Assembly (NCBI RefSeq): GCF_000007825.1
Contig: NC_004722.1
Span: 3,016,501 to 3,080,500 of the forward strand
Source of the DNA: Bacillus cereus ATCC 14579
GTDB taxonomy: Bacteria; Bacillota; Bacilli; Bacillales; Bacillaceae_G
Direction of reading: 5' to 3'
DNA length: 64,000 bases
Below the pieces are notes generated by a model that had not been told where the DNA came from, did no database searches, and was given only the letters and a program-made list of their open reading frames with translations. Of this stretch, positions 34,796-44,097 are shown one piece after another. A program made the translations under genes and the position numbers. How positions within the stretch are numbered: position 1 is the stretch's first letter; each line of letters opens with the position of its first letter.

Positions 34796-35800
34796 TTACC
34801 AATCCTTATCAGATTTTATTGTTAAATCGTAGGCTAAAGGCTCTTCAATAATTTTTTTAATCTCTTCTAATTTATTAGTTTTCCCAAGCGCCCACATCAA
34901 TTTTGCTATGATGGCTTCCGTATTCATATCTCCAGACAATATTACTTGATGTTGTGCCACTTTCCGTCCTACTTCATAGAGAAGTATGTCTTCTCCTTCT
35001 TCCAGGCATTGAGTAGTAATCACTACAGCAATCCCCATTTCAGTCAACTCTTGAATTTTCGAAAGCAAGTTCCTTCCTTCAAAAAGTAATCCACCGTTTC
35101 CAAAACTTTCAATAATAATTCCTTTATACAAATCTTTTAAACAATCAAATATCTCTGGTTTTGTACCTGGATACAATTTCATAAGAAAAACATCCGTACA
35201 TAAATTAGTATTTATTGAAAGTTCATTATGGGAAGACGTTGGCTTCCAATGATATTTCACTTCATCTTCATTTACCTCAGCAACATATGGATAATTCACA
35301 CTTTCAAATGCATCATAACTTTTTGTTCGCATTTTAACTGCTCTCGTCCCAATAATCACCCTACTATCAAAAACAATAAACACACCGCCTACATCCTCAC
35401 AGGCAAACCTAAGAGCATCAGCTACATTTTTTTTTGCGTCTGTCTTTTTAAAACTAATAGGTACTTGTGAACCTGTTAAAACAACTGGTTTTCTTAAACC
35501 TTGCAGCATATAAGATAACGCAGAAGATGTATAAGCTAACGTATCCGTTCCATGTGTAATCACAAACCCGTCATAGTCATCATAGTGATTAAAAACAGCA
35601 TTAGCTATTTCTTTCCAGTGCTCAGGTTGCATATTGGTACTATCAATATTCATTAAGATTTTGCAATCTATTTCTAAGTTTCGAGAAGACTTCGAAAAAT
35701 AATTCAATAATTCCTCAGCGGACAATCCTGGAACAAGCCCCTCATTCCCCTCCACAGATGCAATTGTCCCACCAGTTGCAAGTAATAAAATTTTCTTCAT
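34796..35800 (-). CDS. ansA: L-asparaginase
   Basis: Hydrolyses L-asparagine to aspartate and ammonia. The 334-aa product starts KKILLLATGGTIASVEG, with the first catalytic threonine in TGGTIA; the second active-site motif is GFVITHGTDTLAYTSSAL. There is no signal peptide, fitting the cytoplasmic type I enzyme. I take the ATG at 35800, preceded by GGAGGGG, rather than the in-frame start at 35815. First gene of the ansA-aspA operon, divergent from ansR, with a promoter and a palindromic operator in between. Confidence 0.95.
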   Translation of the reverse strand: MKKILLLATGGTIASVEGNEGLVPGLSAEELLNYFSKSSRNLEIDCKILMNIDSTNMQPEHWKEIANAVFNHYDDYDGFVITHGTDTLAYTSSALSYMLQGLRKPVVLTGSQVPISFKKTDAKKNVADALRFACEDVGGVFIVFDSRVIIGTRAVKMRTKSYDAFESVNYPYVAEVNEDEVKYHWKPTSSHNELSINTNLCTDVFLMKLYPGTKPEIFDCLKDLYKGIIIESFGNGGLLFEGRNLLSKIQELTEMGIAVVITTQCLEEGEDILLYEVGRKVAQHQVILSGDMNTEAIIAKLMWALGKTNKLEEIKKIIEEPLAYDLTIKSDKDW

Positions 35801-35824
35801 ACACAACCCCTCCATAAAATAAAC

Positions 35825-35838
35825 AACGATATATCGTT
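35825..35838. promoter_or_regulatory. Candidate AnsR operator
   Basis: AACGATATATCGTT, a perfect 14-bp palindrome located between the -10 of the ansA promoter and the ansA start, where a bound repressor would block transcription. Assignment to AnsR is inferred from position. Confidence 0.55.
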
Positions 35839-35863
35839 CGCGTAATGCGTATTTATATTTATC

Positions 35864-35891
35864 ATTATAGAACTTAATTTGAATTAATCAA
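35864..35891 (-). promoter_or_regulatory. Sigma-A promoter of ansA-aspA
   Basis: On the minus strand TTGATT (35891-35886), 16 bp, TATAAT (35869-35864): consensus -10 and a good -35. The start point would be near 35857, giving a leader of about 57 nt that contains the palindrome. Confidence 0.65.
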
Positions 35892-35984
35892 GATTTTGTA
35901 TTCAATACGCGTACTTTTTTTCTATTCTTGATTCTTTTTCTATGTTATAATTAATTTAATAAAATTAGATGGGGTATGAGACGA

Positions 35985-36362
35985 ATGCTGGAACGTTTAT
36001 CTAAATTAAGAAAAAATCAAAAATGGTCCTTACAAGAGACAGCAGATCGACTTGGGATTGCGAAAAGCACCTATGCCGGGTATGAAAATGGTTATAGATT
36101 ACCTTCATTACAATCTTTATCAAAAATAGCCGATTTATTTGATACATCTGTAGATTATATATTAGGCCGAATTGAACATTCACATCAAAACAAAGATGTA
36201 ATTGATATTACAAGACTCCTAAACGATCCAGATCCAACACTTTTAATAGATGGAGAAGCACTGTCAACAGAAGAGATAATAGATTTTATTGCTTTTGTGA
36301 GAAGTAAACGAGAACTAAGTTCCAAGAGAATAGAAAATATTGAACCAACATGTAAAAGTTGA
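35985..36362 (+). CDS. ansR: XRE-family repressor of the ans operon
   Basis: A 125-aa protein with an N-terminal HTH_3 domain (about 3-60): LSKLRKNQKWSLQETADRLGIAKSTYAGYENGYRLPSLQSLSKIADLFDTSVDYILGR. The C-terminal half is short and acidic. It is divergent from ansA, as ansR is in B. subtilis, where it represses ansAB unless asparagine is present. A TATAAT lies at 35946-35951. Two in-frame ATGs exist; the one at 35985 is ten bases from GGGG, whereas 35976 is only one base away. Confidence 0.88.
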   Translation: MLERLSKLRKNQKWSLQETADRLGIAKSTYAGYENGYRLPSLQSLSKIADLFDTSVDYILGRIEHSHQNKDVIDITRLLNDPDPTLLIDGEALSTEEIIDFIAFVRSKRELSSKRIENIEPTCKS

Positions 36363-36404
36363 TTCAATAAAAAACGAAGACACTGTACTCTTTAAACTTA
36401 GAAA

Positions 36405-36634
36405 TACTTAGACAATTAATTTGCAAACGGTTTATATAATGAATTCTTAGCAGCTAGCCTCATTCGGGGACTTATACTTGGAAACAATCCCATTGGTGAT
36501 ATGATTCAATTATTTTTCATCATTGTATAGTGGTAGCAGCTATTTTCGGAGGTTTCACATCCAATAAATCAATTATCATGAAACAAGGATTTCTCGCTAT
36601 TTTAGCGTTGCTTGCCCTTTTATCTGTCATATAG
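36405..36634 (+). pseudogene. Remnant of a small membrane protein gene
   Basis: Two adjoining frames give hydrophobic sequence that looks like one protein split by a frameshift near 36530: AASLIRGLILGNNPIGDMIQLFFIIV followed in another frame by VVAAIFGGFTSNKSIIMKQ and a hydrophobic run ending at a TAG (36632-36634). No start codon with a ribosome binding site is visible. The family is not recognised. Confidence 0.5.
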
Positions 36635-36674
36635 AACTAAAACTTTTCAATAAAGGAACTCACTTTTGAAGAAT

Positions 36675-36717
36675 ACGCCATTCTTTCTGTAGATTTATAA
36701 GAAAGAATGGCGTTTTT
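36675..36717. terminator. Hairpin terminator
   Basis: ACGCCATTCTTTCT / AAGAAAGAATGGCGTTTTT, a strong stem with a T-run on +, after the membrane-protein remnant. Confidence 0.75.
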
Positions 36718-36726
36718 GTATGTCTA

Positions 36727-36915
36727 TTTCTGTATCGAAAGAATTTGAAAGTATAACAGAATTTAAACAAGAATTAGCAAAGTATATAAAGTACTATAAT
36801 CATGAAAGAATCAAGGAAAAATAAAAGGAAATGAATCCAGTATTGTACTAGGCTCATTCCCTAGAGGCTACTTAATAAACCGACCTTTCTAACTTTCGGG
36901 GGCACAGTCTAATTG
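36727..36915 (+). mobile_element. 3' remnant of an IS3-family element
   Basis: Reads as the C-terminus of an IS3-type OrfB transposase: EFESITEFKQELAKYIKYYNHERIKEK, stop, KEMNPVLY, stop, AHSLEAT. The motif YYNHERIK.KLK.MNPV.YR is highly typical; two codons have become stops. About 15 bp after its final stop comes CCTTTCTAACTTTCGGGGGCACAGT, which fits an IS3-family terminal inverted repeat. The rest of the element and the other end are missing. Confidence 0.8.
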
Positions 36916-36919
36916 AAGT

Positions 36920-37080
36920 GCTACAAGCAACGAATTTACTACTTTAAAGTTAAGTGTTTAACCTTGAAGTACTGAAATTCTTTTTTCCAGACAAAGCATA
37001 CATTATATCTTGATGCTTTATTGTCCTCTTATAATTATGTGGTATCGGGAATTTGTTTCGTTGTTCTTTTATTATAATTA
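36920..37080 (+). repeat. Direct repeat, left copy (3' end of a GIY-YIG gene)
   Basis: About 161 bp matching 53981-54143 at roughly 90% or better, from GCTACAA to ATTATAATTA, in the same orientation. In the right copy this sequence is the last ~130 bp of the GIY-YIG gene plus 32 bp beyond its stop. Here only that 3' fragment exists. It abuts the IS3 remnant. The region 37081-37228 holds nothing else that I recognise. Confidence 0.85.
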
Positions 37081-37228
37081 TGATTACTATAAGTGATAAA
37101 GCTACAGGTATAAAAACGATTAACAAAGCATCTTACTATTTATGAAATTCTTTGTTAATCGTTTCTCTTCTCCCTAATCTCCTGCGAGACTATATTTTTT
37201 TATTAAAATTTTCCATATCTTATTTGAT

Positions 37229-38308
37229 TTATTCTGTAACACCAGATTGGGTTACTTTTACATCAGCTGTTACACGAAAACGTAAATGTTTATAGGATTC
37301 TTCCCATTCTTGACTGTTCCATTTTCTTACGTGAGTTCTACCAAGCTTTCTAAGTCCTATAGGATCTGTGTCTTTTTTAATAAATCTCTTTATCAATGTA
37401 GTTGCTTTTTTTTCTATTTCTTTTTCCATAATTTTTTCTAATTTTTTTATTTCTTTAGGATTATCTAGATTTTTTGTTTTTGTAAATTCTTGAATTTCAG
37501 CTTTAACTTGAATATGAGCATTTACGAATGGATGCTTACTATTCCCCTCCATCTTATATTTTGTTCTAGCTTTTATATTCTCTATCGTGGCGTAAGTATT
37601 TGAGGAACCAGGTAGTTTGAATTGGTATGTACCTTGTTTAAAATTATCTGTCAACAATTTAAATACAAATAAATCTTTAGGATTCACTTTATCAACCATT
37701 TTACATCTTTTAAAAAGTGCTATTCCATCTAACTCCAACACATTACCTTTTTTAGATATTATCGGTAAATATGAATCTCTCGCATCATCATTAAGTTGGT
37801 TTAAAAACATAAAAAAATTTGTTTTTGGCTGCGTTCCATTATCCATATTTTGCTCCAGTAAAGATGATAGATAGGAAGCAATTTCTTTTTCTTCAGAATA
37901 ATTCCCCTTTAATAGTGATTCCCCTTTTACATTTGTAATTGCTAAATAAATTGCATTTCCTACACTAGGATTTCGGTTCAAAGTCTCTAAAATTTCCTGC
38001 ATTCCCTTATCAATTATTTTTTCATTAAATATAATAACACGCAATTGCCCCAACTCTAGAGGTCCAGAAGACTTTTCGGATGCTCTTGCAAGAACTTCTC
38101 TACCAGTCTGGCCTGATGCTGAATAGATTTTCGTTTCACCTTCCCCGCCTCCTTTATAAGCTGAAATCGCAAAGGTTCCTTTTAGCTTACCTTTTGCTTC
38201 GGTATCATATGCCGCAACTTGAACTAAGTCAATGTCATCCACAATTTTCGTTTTAGCACAACCTATTAAGAAGACACTTACTATAAGCAAAAGTATCCAT
38301 CGTTTCAT
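37229..38308 (-). CDS. Germinant receptor C subunit (Ger(x)C lipoprotein)
   Basis: Lipoprotein subunit of a GerA-type nutrient germinant receptor in the spore inner membrane, 359 aa. The signal peptide ends in a lipobox (FLIGC, Cys about 17) and the mature part has the Ger(x)C domain: KIVDDIDLVQVAAYDTE, then LARASEKSSGPLELGQLRVIIFNE, and a lysine-rich C-terminal helix region. The start at 38308 has AAGGAGAT upstream; the frame extends 93 bp further into the B gene without support. It begins 2 bp after the B-subunit stop. Last gene of an A-B-C operon. Which B. cereus receptor it is cannot be told without comparison. Confidence 0.92.
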   Translation of the reverse strand: MKRWILLLIVSVFLIGCAKTKIVDDIDLVQVAAYDTEAKGKLKGTFAISAYKGGGEGETKIYSASGQTGREVLARASEKSSGPLELGQLRVIIFNEKIIDKGMQEILETLNRNPSVGNAIYLAITNVKGESLLKGNYSEEKEIASYLSSLLEQNMDNGTQPKTNFFMFLNQLNDDARDSYLPIISKKGNVLELDGIALFKRCKMVDKVNPKDLFVFKLLTDNFKQGTYQFKLPGSSNTYATIENIKARTKYKMEGNSKHPFVNAHIQVKAEIQEFTKTKNLDNPKEIKKLEKIMEKEIEKKATTLIKRFIKKDTDPIGLRKLGRTHVRKWNSQEWEESYKHLRFRVTADVKVTQSGVTE

Positions 38309-38310
38309 GT

Positions 38311-39393
38311 TTATCTCCTTAACTTTATTTTGGCGGTTTGAATTAGCCATAATATAGGTAGGTATACATATATATATACAAAGCCAATTTGACCTGTCCA
38401 AGTATTTAATAAGTTAATTTTATTACGGTTATTCAAGAAAAATGATAAAACAAAGATGAACAGGATGATAACTGGCAAAACATATTTTTGCTTTATTCCC
38501 AGTGCCTCTTTTATACCACGACTTACTCCCCATAATGTAAAGGAAACGTTAGGTAATATAAAAAAAGCCCAAACAGAAACAATAATGTATTCAAACCGCT
38601 CTATAAAGGGAAATTGTATAATTTTAATCATGCTTAAATATGCCCATATCGCGCTCGCTAGTTGTTTTTCACTAAAAAACGCAAGAGTTAAAATCATAAG
38701 GTATGTGTAGACAATAGTCGTTACTAAATTTGCATAGTGCGCATATTTTTGAGAGGTTCTTGCCTTTTTAATAAATGGGTAGTACAACAATAACATTTCA
38801 AATCCAAAAAAACTAAACATATTTCCTTTCATTCCTTTCATGATTTCTAGGAATGAATGCTGTGCAATTGGAAATAAATTCTGAAAATCTGCATACTGCA
38901 AAGGATAAAAAAATGTGAAGATTAGAATGCTTGGGATAACGATTCCAAAGAAGCCGATTCCAGCAACTACACGAAATCCTCCAGTCACAATGTAATAACA
39001 TAGACCCAAAAAAGCCCCTGCTATAATCCAAGATGAAATGGAAGGAAACATCCAAACATGTACTACTTCGATATAGGTATGTAGTGTTGTTGCACCTAAC
39101 AATACAATATAAGATAAAAAAATGAAGTTGAACAATCCACCAATCCATTTTCCAAGTACATCTTGATTGATTGCAATGATATCTCCATTACCCTGATTTA
39201 AAATCTGATATATGATCCAAATCATAAGATTAACAGATATTCCAAAAAGCAGCGTGCTAATCCACGCATCATTTCCAACTAATTTTGCACTAATCCTTTC
39301 AAAACCAAGCATACCAACCCCCATCTGTATAGTAATAATTAAAAAAAACACCATATATGGAGAGACTTGATACTCAATTGGGATCTGTTTCAT
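38311..39393 (-). CDS. Germinant receptor B subunit (GerAB-type permease)
   Basis: A 360-aa membrane protein of the spore germination GerAB family (APC superfamily) with ten hydrophobic segments; this subunit carries the germinant-binding pocket in studied receptors. Typical stretches are YQVSPYMVFFLIITIQMGVGMLGFER at the N-terminus and the FPFIERFEYIIVSVWAFFILPNVSF region. GGGAGGAG in the last codons of the A gene precedes the ATG at 39393. Middle gene of the operon. Confidence 0.93.
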   Translation of the reverse strand: MKQIPIEYQVSPYMVFFLIITIQMGVGMLGFERISAKLVGNDAWISTLLFGISVNLMIWIIYQILNQGNGDIIAINQDVLGKWIGGLFNFIFLSYIVLLGATTLHTYIEVVHVWMFPSISSWIIAGAFLGLCYYIVTGGFRVVAGIGFFGIVIPSILIFTFFYPLQYADFQNLFPIAQHSFLEIMKGMKGNMFSFFGFEMLLLYYPFIKKARTSQKYAHYANLVTTIVYTYLMILTLAFFSEKQLASAIWAYLSMIKIIQFPFIERFEYIIVSVWAFFILPNVSFTLWGVSRGIKEALGIKQKYVLPVIILFIFVLSFFLNNRNKINLLNTWTGQIGFVYIYVYLPILWLIQTAKIKLRR

Positions 39394-39413
39394 AATGCTC
39401 CTCCCTGTTAATT

Positions 39414-40913
39414 TCAATCATCAAAATCATTTCGTGATTTAATTTTATTTTTCTCTACCTCTTCTGGATTAAAACGAAAACGCTGTTTAGATCTTGAAAA
39501 AATAGGACGTCGAAACATCGCTGAGATCGGCAAACGGATAATGCTGTCTTTCCAATCTGTAGGGCGTGTAGGATAAAAAGGAAACAAATAAGGACGTCTT
39601 AATGATTCTGTACGTAATAAACGTGCTAAAAGCAAAGAGCTTGTTAAAACAATTCCTAATAAACCCAACAGGTGTGCAGATATTATAAAAGGAAAACGAA
39701 TTACTCGAATTGTATTACCAATTCGATATATTGGTGCTGTAAATGAGCTAAGAGCTGAAAGTGCAACAATAATAATAAGTACATTACTTGTAAGACTTGC
39801 CTCTACAGATGCCTGTCCAATTACAATACCACCTACTATACCGACAGTTAGACCCACTTTAGTTGGTAAACGTGCCCCCGCTTCTCTCAGTAATTCAATC
39901 GTTATTTCTAAAAAAAGCGCTTCAATTAATGGAGGAAAAGGTACTTTACTTCTCGATATGATTAACGTTTCAAGAAGTTCTTTTGGAATAAGCTCGTAAT
40001 GATATGTTAAGATTGCAACATATAATGGAGTCGTTAAGACAGAAAACATAAAAGCAAAAAGCCTTAATAGACGAAAAAAAGAGGCAATAATCCAAGGCAT
40101 GGTGTAATCTTCTGTGGTAGAAAAAAAGTCAATTAATGTTGTTGGAAGAGTGATCGCATAAGGTGAGCCATCTACAAAAAGTGCAATTTTCCCTTCTGCC
40201 AATACAGCTGCTACACGGTCTGGTCGTTCTGTATTCAAAAATTGAGGAAATATAGAATTCGGGTTGTCTGCAATTAACTGCATCAAATACGTGCTATCCA
40301 AAACGTGGTCTGTTTTTATTAGACTCACCCTTTTTATAATTTCTTGTAGATTTTGATTATTTACAATTCCCTCAATATATACAATCGCAACGGTTGTGTT
40401 AGATAGAGAGCCTACTTTCAATTCCTTCATTTGTAAATAAGGTGTTGGAAGCTTTCTACGTACTAAATTTAAGTTTACATCTAAATCTTCAACAAACGCG
40501 ATTTGTGGACCCACGATATTGTATTCAATTTCAGCTTTTGTAATATCTCTTTTTTCTTTCTTTGCCACATTGATTAACAAGCCATTTAATTTATCTGTAT
40601 CGAACTGAATAAGTATATAGCCGTTTAAAATACTATCCTGAATATCTTCCATTTGATTTGTTATTTTTGAATTTTCAAAGGGTAAGACAGACCGAATATC
40701 TTGTAATGAATCGAAGCTCTTCTCTTTTATATAAGTTAAAACCTCTTCATGAAATATATTTACATCGATTAAGGTTCTAAAATATGAAATGACTATAGAG
40801 GATTTGTTTGAAGCGATCTCCAACGTTATAAAATCTTTAGATTTTTTTAGTAATTGCATTAATTCCTGCAAAGATTTTATAGAGTGAACAGGTACTTTTT
40901 CATGTGGTTTCAA
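39414..40913 (-). CDS. Germinant receptor A subunit (GerAA-type)
   Basis: A 499-aa subunit with a soluble N-terminal domain (about 1-260; TERPDRVAAVLAEGKIALFVDGSPYAITLPTT at its end) and a C-terminal membrane part with four or five helices. The membrane part includes LLRLFAFMFSVLTTPLYVAILTYH and the highly conserved PFPPLIEALFLEITIELLREAGARLP. It begins with a TTG preceded by AAGGAAGGG. First gene of the operon, likely read in the forespore. The N-terminal charged extension is short compared with some GerAA proteins. Unlike the second ger locus of this window, the A gene is intact here. Confidence 0.93.
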   Translation of the reverse strand: MKPHEKVPVHSIKSLQELMQLLKKSKDFITLEIASNKSSIVISYFRTLIDVNIFHEEVLTYIKEKSFDSLQDIRSVLPFENSKITNQMEDIQDSILNGYILIQFDTDKLNGLLINVAKKEKRDITKAEIEYNIVGPQIAFVEDLDVNLNLVRRKLPTPYLQMKELKVGSLSNTTVAIVYIEGIVNNQNLQEIIKRVSLIKTDHVLDSTYLMQLIADNPNSIFPQFLNTERPDRVAAVLAEGKIALFVDGSPYAITLPTTLIDFFSTTEDYTMPWIIASFFRLLRLFAFMFSVLTTPLYVAILTYHYELIPKELLETLIISRSKVPFPPLIEALFLEITIELLREAGARLPTKVGLTVGIVGGIVIGQASVEASLTSNVLIIIVALSALSSFTAPIYRIGNTIRVIRFPFIISAHLLGLLGIVLTSSLLLARLLRTESLRRPYLFPFYPTRPTDWKDSIIRLPISAMFRRPIFSRSKQRFRFNPEEVEKNKIKSRNDFDD

Positions 40914-40971
40914 TTGATAATACCCTTCCTTTCAAAAAGAACCTATATATAGTTTTTAGAAATTTCTATTT

Positions 40972-41003
40972 TAAAAATGAGGGATATTTATATGTGAATA
41001 TGC
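40972..41003 (-). promoter_or_regulatory. Possible sigma-G promoter of the first ger operon
   Basis: On the minus strand GCATATT, 17 bp, CATTTTTA. This resembles sigma-G boxes (GCATA -35; CATnnTA -10, one base off). It lies 60-90 bp before the A-subunit start, and ger operons are known sigma-G targets. Confidence 0.4.
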
Positions 41004-41103
41004 TCCTTAAAAACAATGCCTTTTTAACTAACTTAACCAAAATTAGTTAAAAAATGTATTGCAAGTAAAAATTTGAAATGTCTCCAAGAAAAATTACAAT
41101 ATT

Positions 41104-41144
41104 AAAAACATCCTTTCTTTTGGTTCTAAAGAAAGGATGTTTTT
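41104..41144. terminator. Terminator of the sensor kinase gene
   Basis: AAAAACATCCTTTCTTT / AAAGAAAGGATGTTTTT, 17-bp stem with outward T-runs, in the 360-bp gap between the ger operon and the kinase gene. Confidence 0.88.
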
Positions 41145-41273
41145 ATAACAGGCTTTTTCAAGTGTCTATTCTATATGGTACATTTACCAGTGTTCTTCTC
41201 TTTATTATTTCATTAAGTAACATTGGCATTACATTCTGTATGGTTTCTTAAAAAATTTCAGTAAGAGAATATC

Positions 41274-43679
41274 TTAATTTTGAAGTGTACAAATAGGGAG
41301 AGTGACTTCAACTGTAGTCCCCTTATTCATTTCACTCTTAATAAATATCTTTCCCTGATGTGTTTCAATGATTTTATAACAGATCATTAATCCTAAGCCA
41401 ATCCCCTCTTCTTTAATACTATAAAAAGGTTCTCCGAGGTATGGTATACGTTCTTTTGGAATCCCACACCCTTGATCGATAAAACGAATGCTTACTTGAT
41501 TATTATCAAGTATATTTATTTGAATCAGAATTTCCCCTCCCATCGGCATAGATTCAATTGCATTTTTTAATATATTAACAAATACTTGTTTTAATTGATT
41601 TCCTTCACATGAAATCAATGGAATACCAGGGTTAAGATCGATTCTAAATTTTATATTATGCATCATTGCTTGAGGTTGTAGTAGCATTAAAACTTGATCC
41701 ATTAGCACACTAATGTTATTAGGTTGCATTTTTACTACCTGTGGTTTGGCTACCGCCATAAATTCAGTTGTTATGCTCTCTATACGCTCAATCTCTGATG
41801 ATACTATATTAATATAACCCTGATTATTCTCATTTTCCGTTGATTTTAGTAATTGCATGAACCCTTTCATTGCAGTTAATGGATTATTAATCTCATGAGC
41901 CATTACAGTCGCTAATTGTCCTACAACAGCAAGTTTTTCAGATTTTCGTAATAATTCTTCTGTTTTTAGCCGTTCAGTGATATCACGAGAAATACTTAGA
42001 AAAACTTTTTTACCATTTAAGTTAAAAACACGAACACTAAACTCAGTTGTTATTACTTTTCCTGTTGGAAAAACATATTCATCTTGCAAAGTGAAGGAAG
42101 TTTGTCCTTTTTTAATTTTTTCTAATAACCTTACGATTATTTGAGAATCTTGTGGTACTATATTTGAAAATGATAATGAGAGCAACTCTTCTCTACTATA
42201 TCCAAATCTTCTACACCCAACAGGGTTTACCTCAATAAATCGACTTGGAGCATTATCTTCATTCAGCTCTACTACATATACCGCATCAGTTGCTTGTTCG
42301 ATTAGTGCACGGTACTTCATTTCACTATCTCTTAATTGCTGGTGTAATCGATGCCGTTCTCTTTCTGCTTGTTTTCTTTCAGAGATGTCTCTACATATTG
42401 CTGATAAAGCTATCACATTTCCTCTTACATCTAGTATAGGAGAAACTGTCAGACTGATATCAAGAAGACTCCCATCACTCCGTTGTCTAACAGTTTCTAA
42501 TCTAGTAACCACCGATTCTCCTGTTAGAATTTTCTGAATATTTTCAAGCGATTCTTCCATTAAAAAATCCGGTACACAAGGTAATCTCTTACCTATGATT
42601 TCTTGTGATGACCACCCAAATATCTTTTCATAAGCTTTATTGGCTTGTAAAATATGCCCTTCTCGATCAGAAATGGTAATAGCATCTAGATTGTGCTTTA
42701 TAAATGATTCTAATAATTCTTTGGTAGCGCTTAATTCTGATTCTACCTTTTTCCTTTCGGTTATATCAACTGTAGAACCAACAACTTCAATAACTTGTCC
42801 ATTTCGTTTAATTGGCCTAAGCGCAATAAGAATAATAGTTTTATCATTTGGCCAAGGTAATTCAAATATAATTTCTTTTCCTTCCCATGCCTGGAGATAG
42901 TACTTCATCAATTGTGGAACTAAATGTGGAGGAATAATAGAAGCATCAATAGTACGTAAGCTTTTTCCTACCACCTGTTCAGAATAAAATCCGTTTTGAT
43001 AATAAAACTGTCCATCACATAAAGTGTGTATAAAGTGCTTATCCACTTTTTTAAATTTAAAAATTCCTCCTTGAAGCTCATGTACGGTATCTGTAAGTTC
43101 TTGCTTCGATTTTTTTAATTCTCGATTCATTTTAGATAAGTCCTGTGTTAAATAATACAATCTTTGGTAGGCTTCCATAAGAAATAGCCCAATTAAAAGT
43201 CCTAACGCTATATATAATAAGCCTCCTGTGTAAAGTAATGTAGTGTTAAATAATACCCCAACTAACCACTTTATTCCAATAAAAACAGAAAAATATAAAG
43301 ATGCACTTTTAAAAGGATGTAGTTTTTTTACATAAATTTTAAAAGTAGAAAATAGAATCCCCATACATAAATAAGCAATCACAGGAGGTTCCCAATACTC
43401 TCCAATGTAAAAAATACGCATTAATATTATGCTAATTAGCGTAATCCAACCCGCAATACGACCAAAGTAAATAAAAGATAGAATAAGAGGAACAACTCGA
43501 AGATCGTAGGAAAATCCCATGTATGGAAAAGAAAAGAACATTAACGTAACTGCAATAATCCCTCCATAGAGCTTTTCGAAATATCGACTAGAATTAATTG
43601 TAAACACTTGAATAAATATTGCTGCGCTAACTAATAAAGAAAAAATAGAAAGGTTGATGAAATAATCTTTAATAATCAT
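41274..43679 (-). CDS. Multi-PAS membrane sensor histidine kinase
   Basis: An 801-aa kinase. The N-terminal ~190 residues contain five or six membrane helices of the 5TM-LytS/YhcK type (MRIFYIGEYWEPPVIAYLCMGI). A short coiled coil (about 185-205) leads into three PAS/PAC modules (about 210-315, 322-445, 450-575), each ending in the DITER/DISER linker. HisKA has the phospho-acceptor in VMAHEINNPLTAMKGFM; HATPase has NQLKQVFVNILKNAIESM, DQGCGIP and GIGLGLMICYKII. This architecture is that of orphan sporulation kinases (KinA-E-like), and no response regulator is adjacent. It may feed the sporulation phosphorelay. The signal is unknown. Confidence 0.9.
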   Translation of the reverse strand: MIIKDYFINLSIFSLLVSAAIFIQVFTINSSRYFEKLYGGIIAVTLMFFSFPYMGFSYDLRVVPLILSFIYFGRIAGWITLISIILMRIFYIGEYWEPPVIAYLCMGILFSTFKIYVKKLHPFKSASLYFSVFIGIKWLVGVLFNTTLLYTGGLLYIALGLLIGLFLMEAYQRLYYLTQDLSKMNRELKKSKQELTDTVHELQGGIFKFKKVDKHFIHTLCDGQFYYQNGFYSEQVVGKSLRTIDASIIPPHLVPQLMKYYLQAWEGKEIIFELPWPNDKTIILIALRPIKRNGQVIEVVGSTVDITERKKVESELSATKELLESFIKHNLDAITISDREGHILQANKAYEKIFGWSSQEIIGKRLPCVPDFLMEESLENIQKILTGESVVTRLETVRQRSDGSLLDISLTVSPILDVRGNVIALSAICRDISERKQAERERHRLHQQLRDSEMKYRALIEQATDAVYVVELNEDNAPSRFIEVNPVGCRRFGYSREELLSLSFSNIVPQDSQIIVRLLEKIKKGQTSFTLQDEYVFPTGKVITTEFSVRVFNLNGKKVFLSISRDITERLKTEELLRKSEKLAVVGQLATVMAHEINNPLTAMKGFMQLLKSTENENNQGYINIVSSEIERIESITTEFMAVAKPQVVKMQPNNISVLMDQVLMLLQPQAMMHNIKFRIDLNPGIPLISCEGNQLKQVFVNILKNAIESMPMGGEILIQINILDNNQVSIRFIDQGCGIPKERIPYLGEPFYSIKEEGIGLGLMICYKIIETHQGKIFIKSEMNKGTTVEVTLPICTLQN

Positions 43680-43835
43680 GTAATGTCCCTCCTTGCATTA
43701 AGTGTATTCGACAAAAAAGCTAAAAATCCTACAAATTGTATAAACAGTTCAAATGCATAAATTTTAAACTAGGATAAAATCTGGAAAAGTAAATAAGGAA
43801 CACAGCAGATGGGATATTTTAATGAAAAATAGTTC

Positions 43836-43876
43836 AAAAAAGATAATAGTAACCGTTGACTACTATTATCTTTTTT
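43836..43876. terminator. Hairpin terminator downstream of the hblB region
   Basis: AAAAAAGATAATAGTA / TACTATTATCTTTTTT, perfect 16-bp arms. It could end leftward transcripts from hblB and the IS remnant. Confidence 0.75.
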
Positions 43877-44097
43877 CTTTAAGTTATCGTAATACGTATG
43901 AAACTCTAAGGGACGTGGTATGTCATTTCATCAAACAATGATTATATACTGAGTCATGAATATAGAAATTTCAGCAGTAATTTTTGAAAAATAACATAAA
44001 AAACAAAACTATCTTTGAAAATGGAAAAAATCTATATGAATGTCAACTAATCTATGTACAAAAACGTTCACTTAATTTTGCATAAAATCACTCGACT

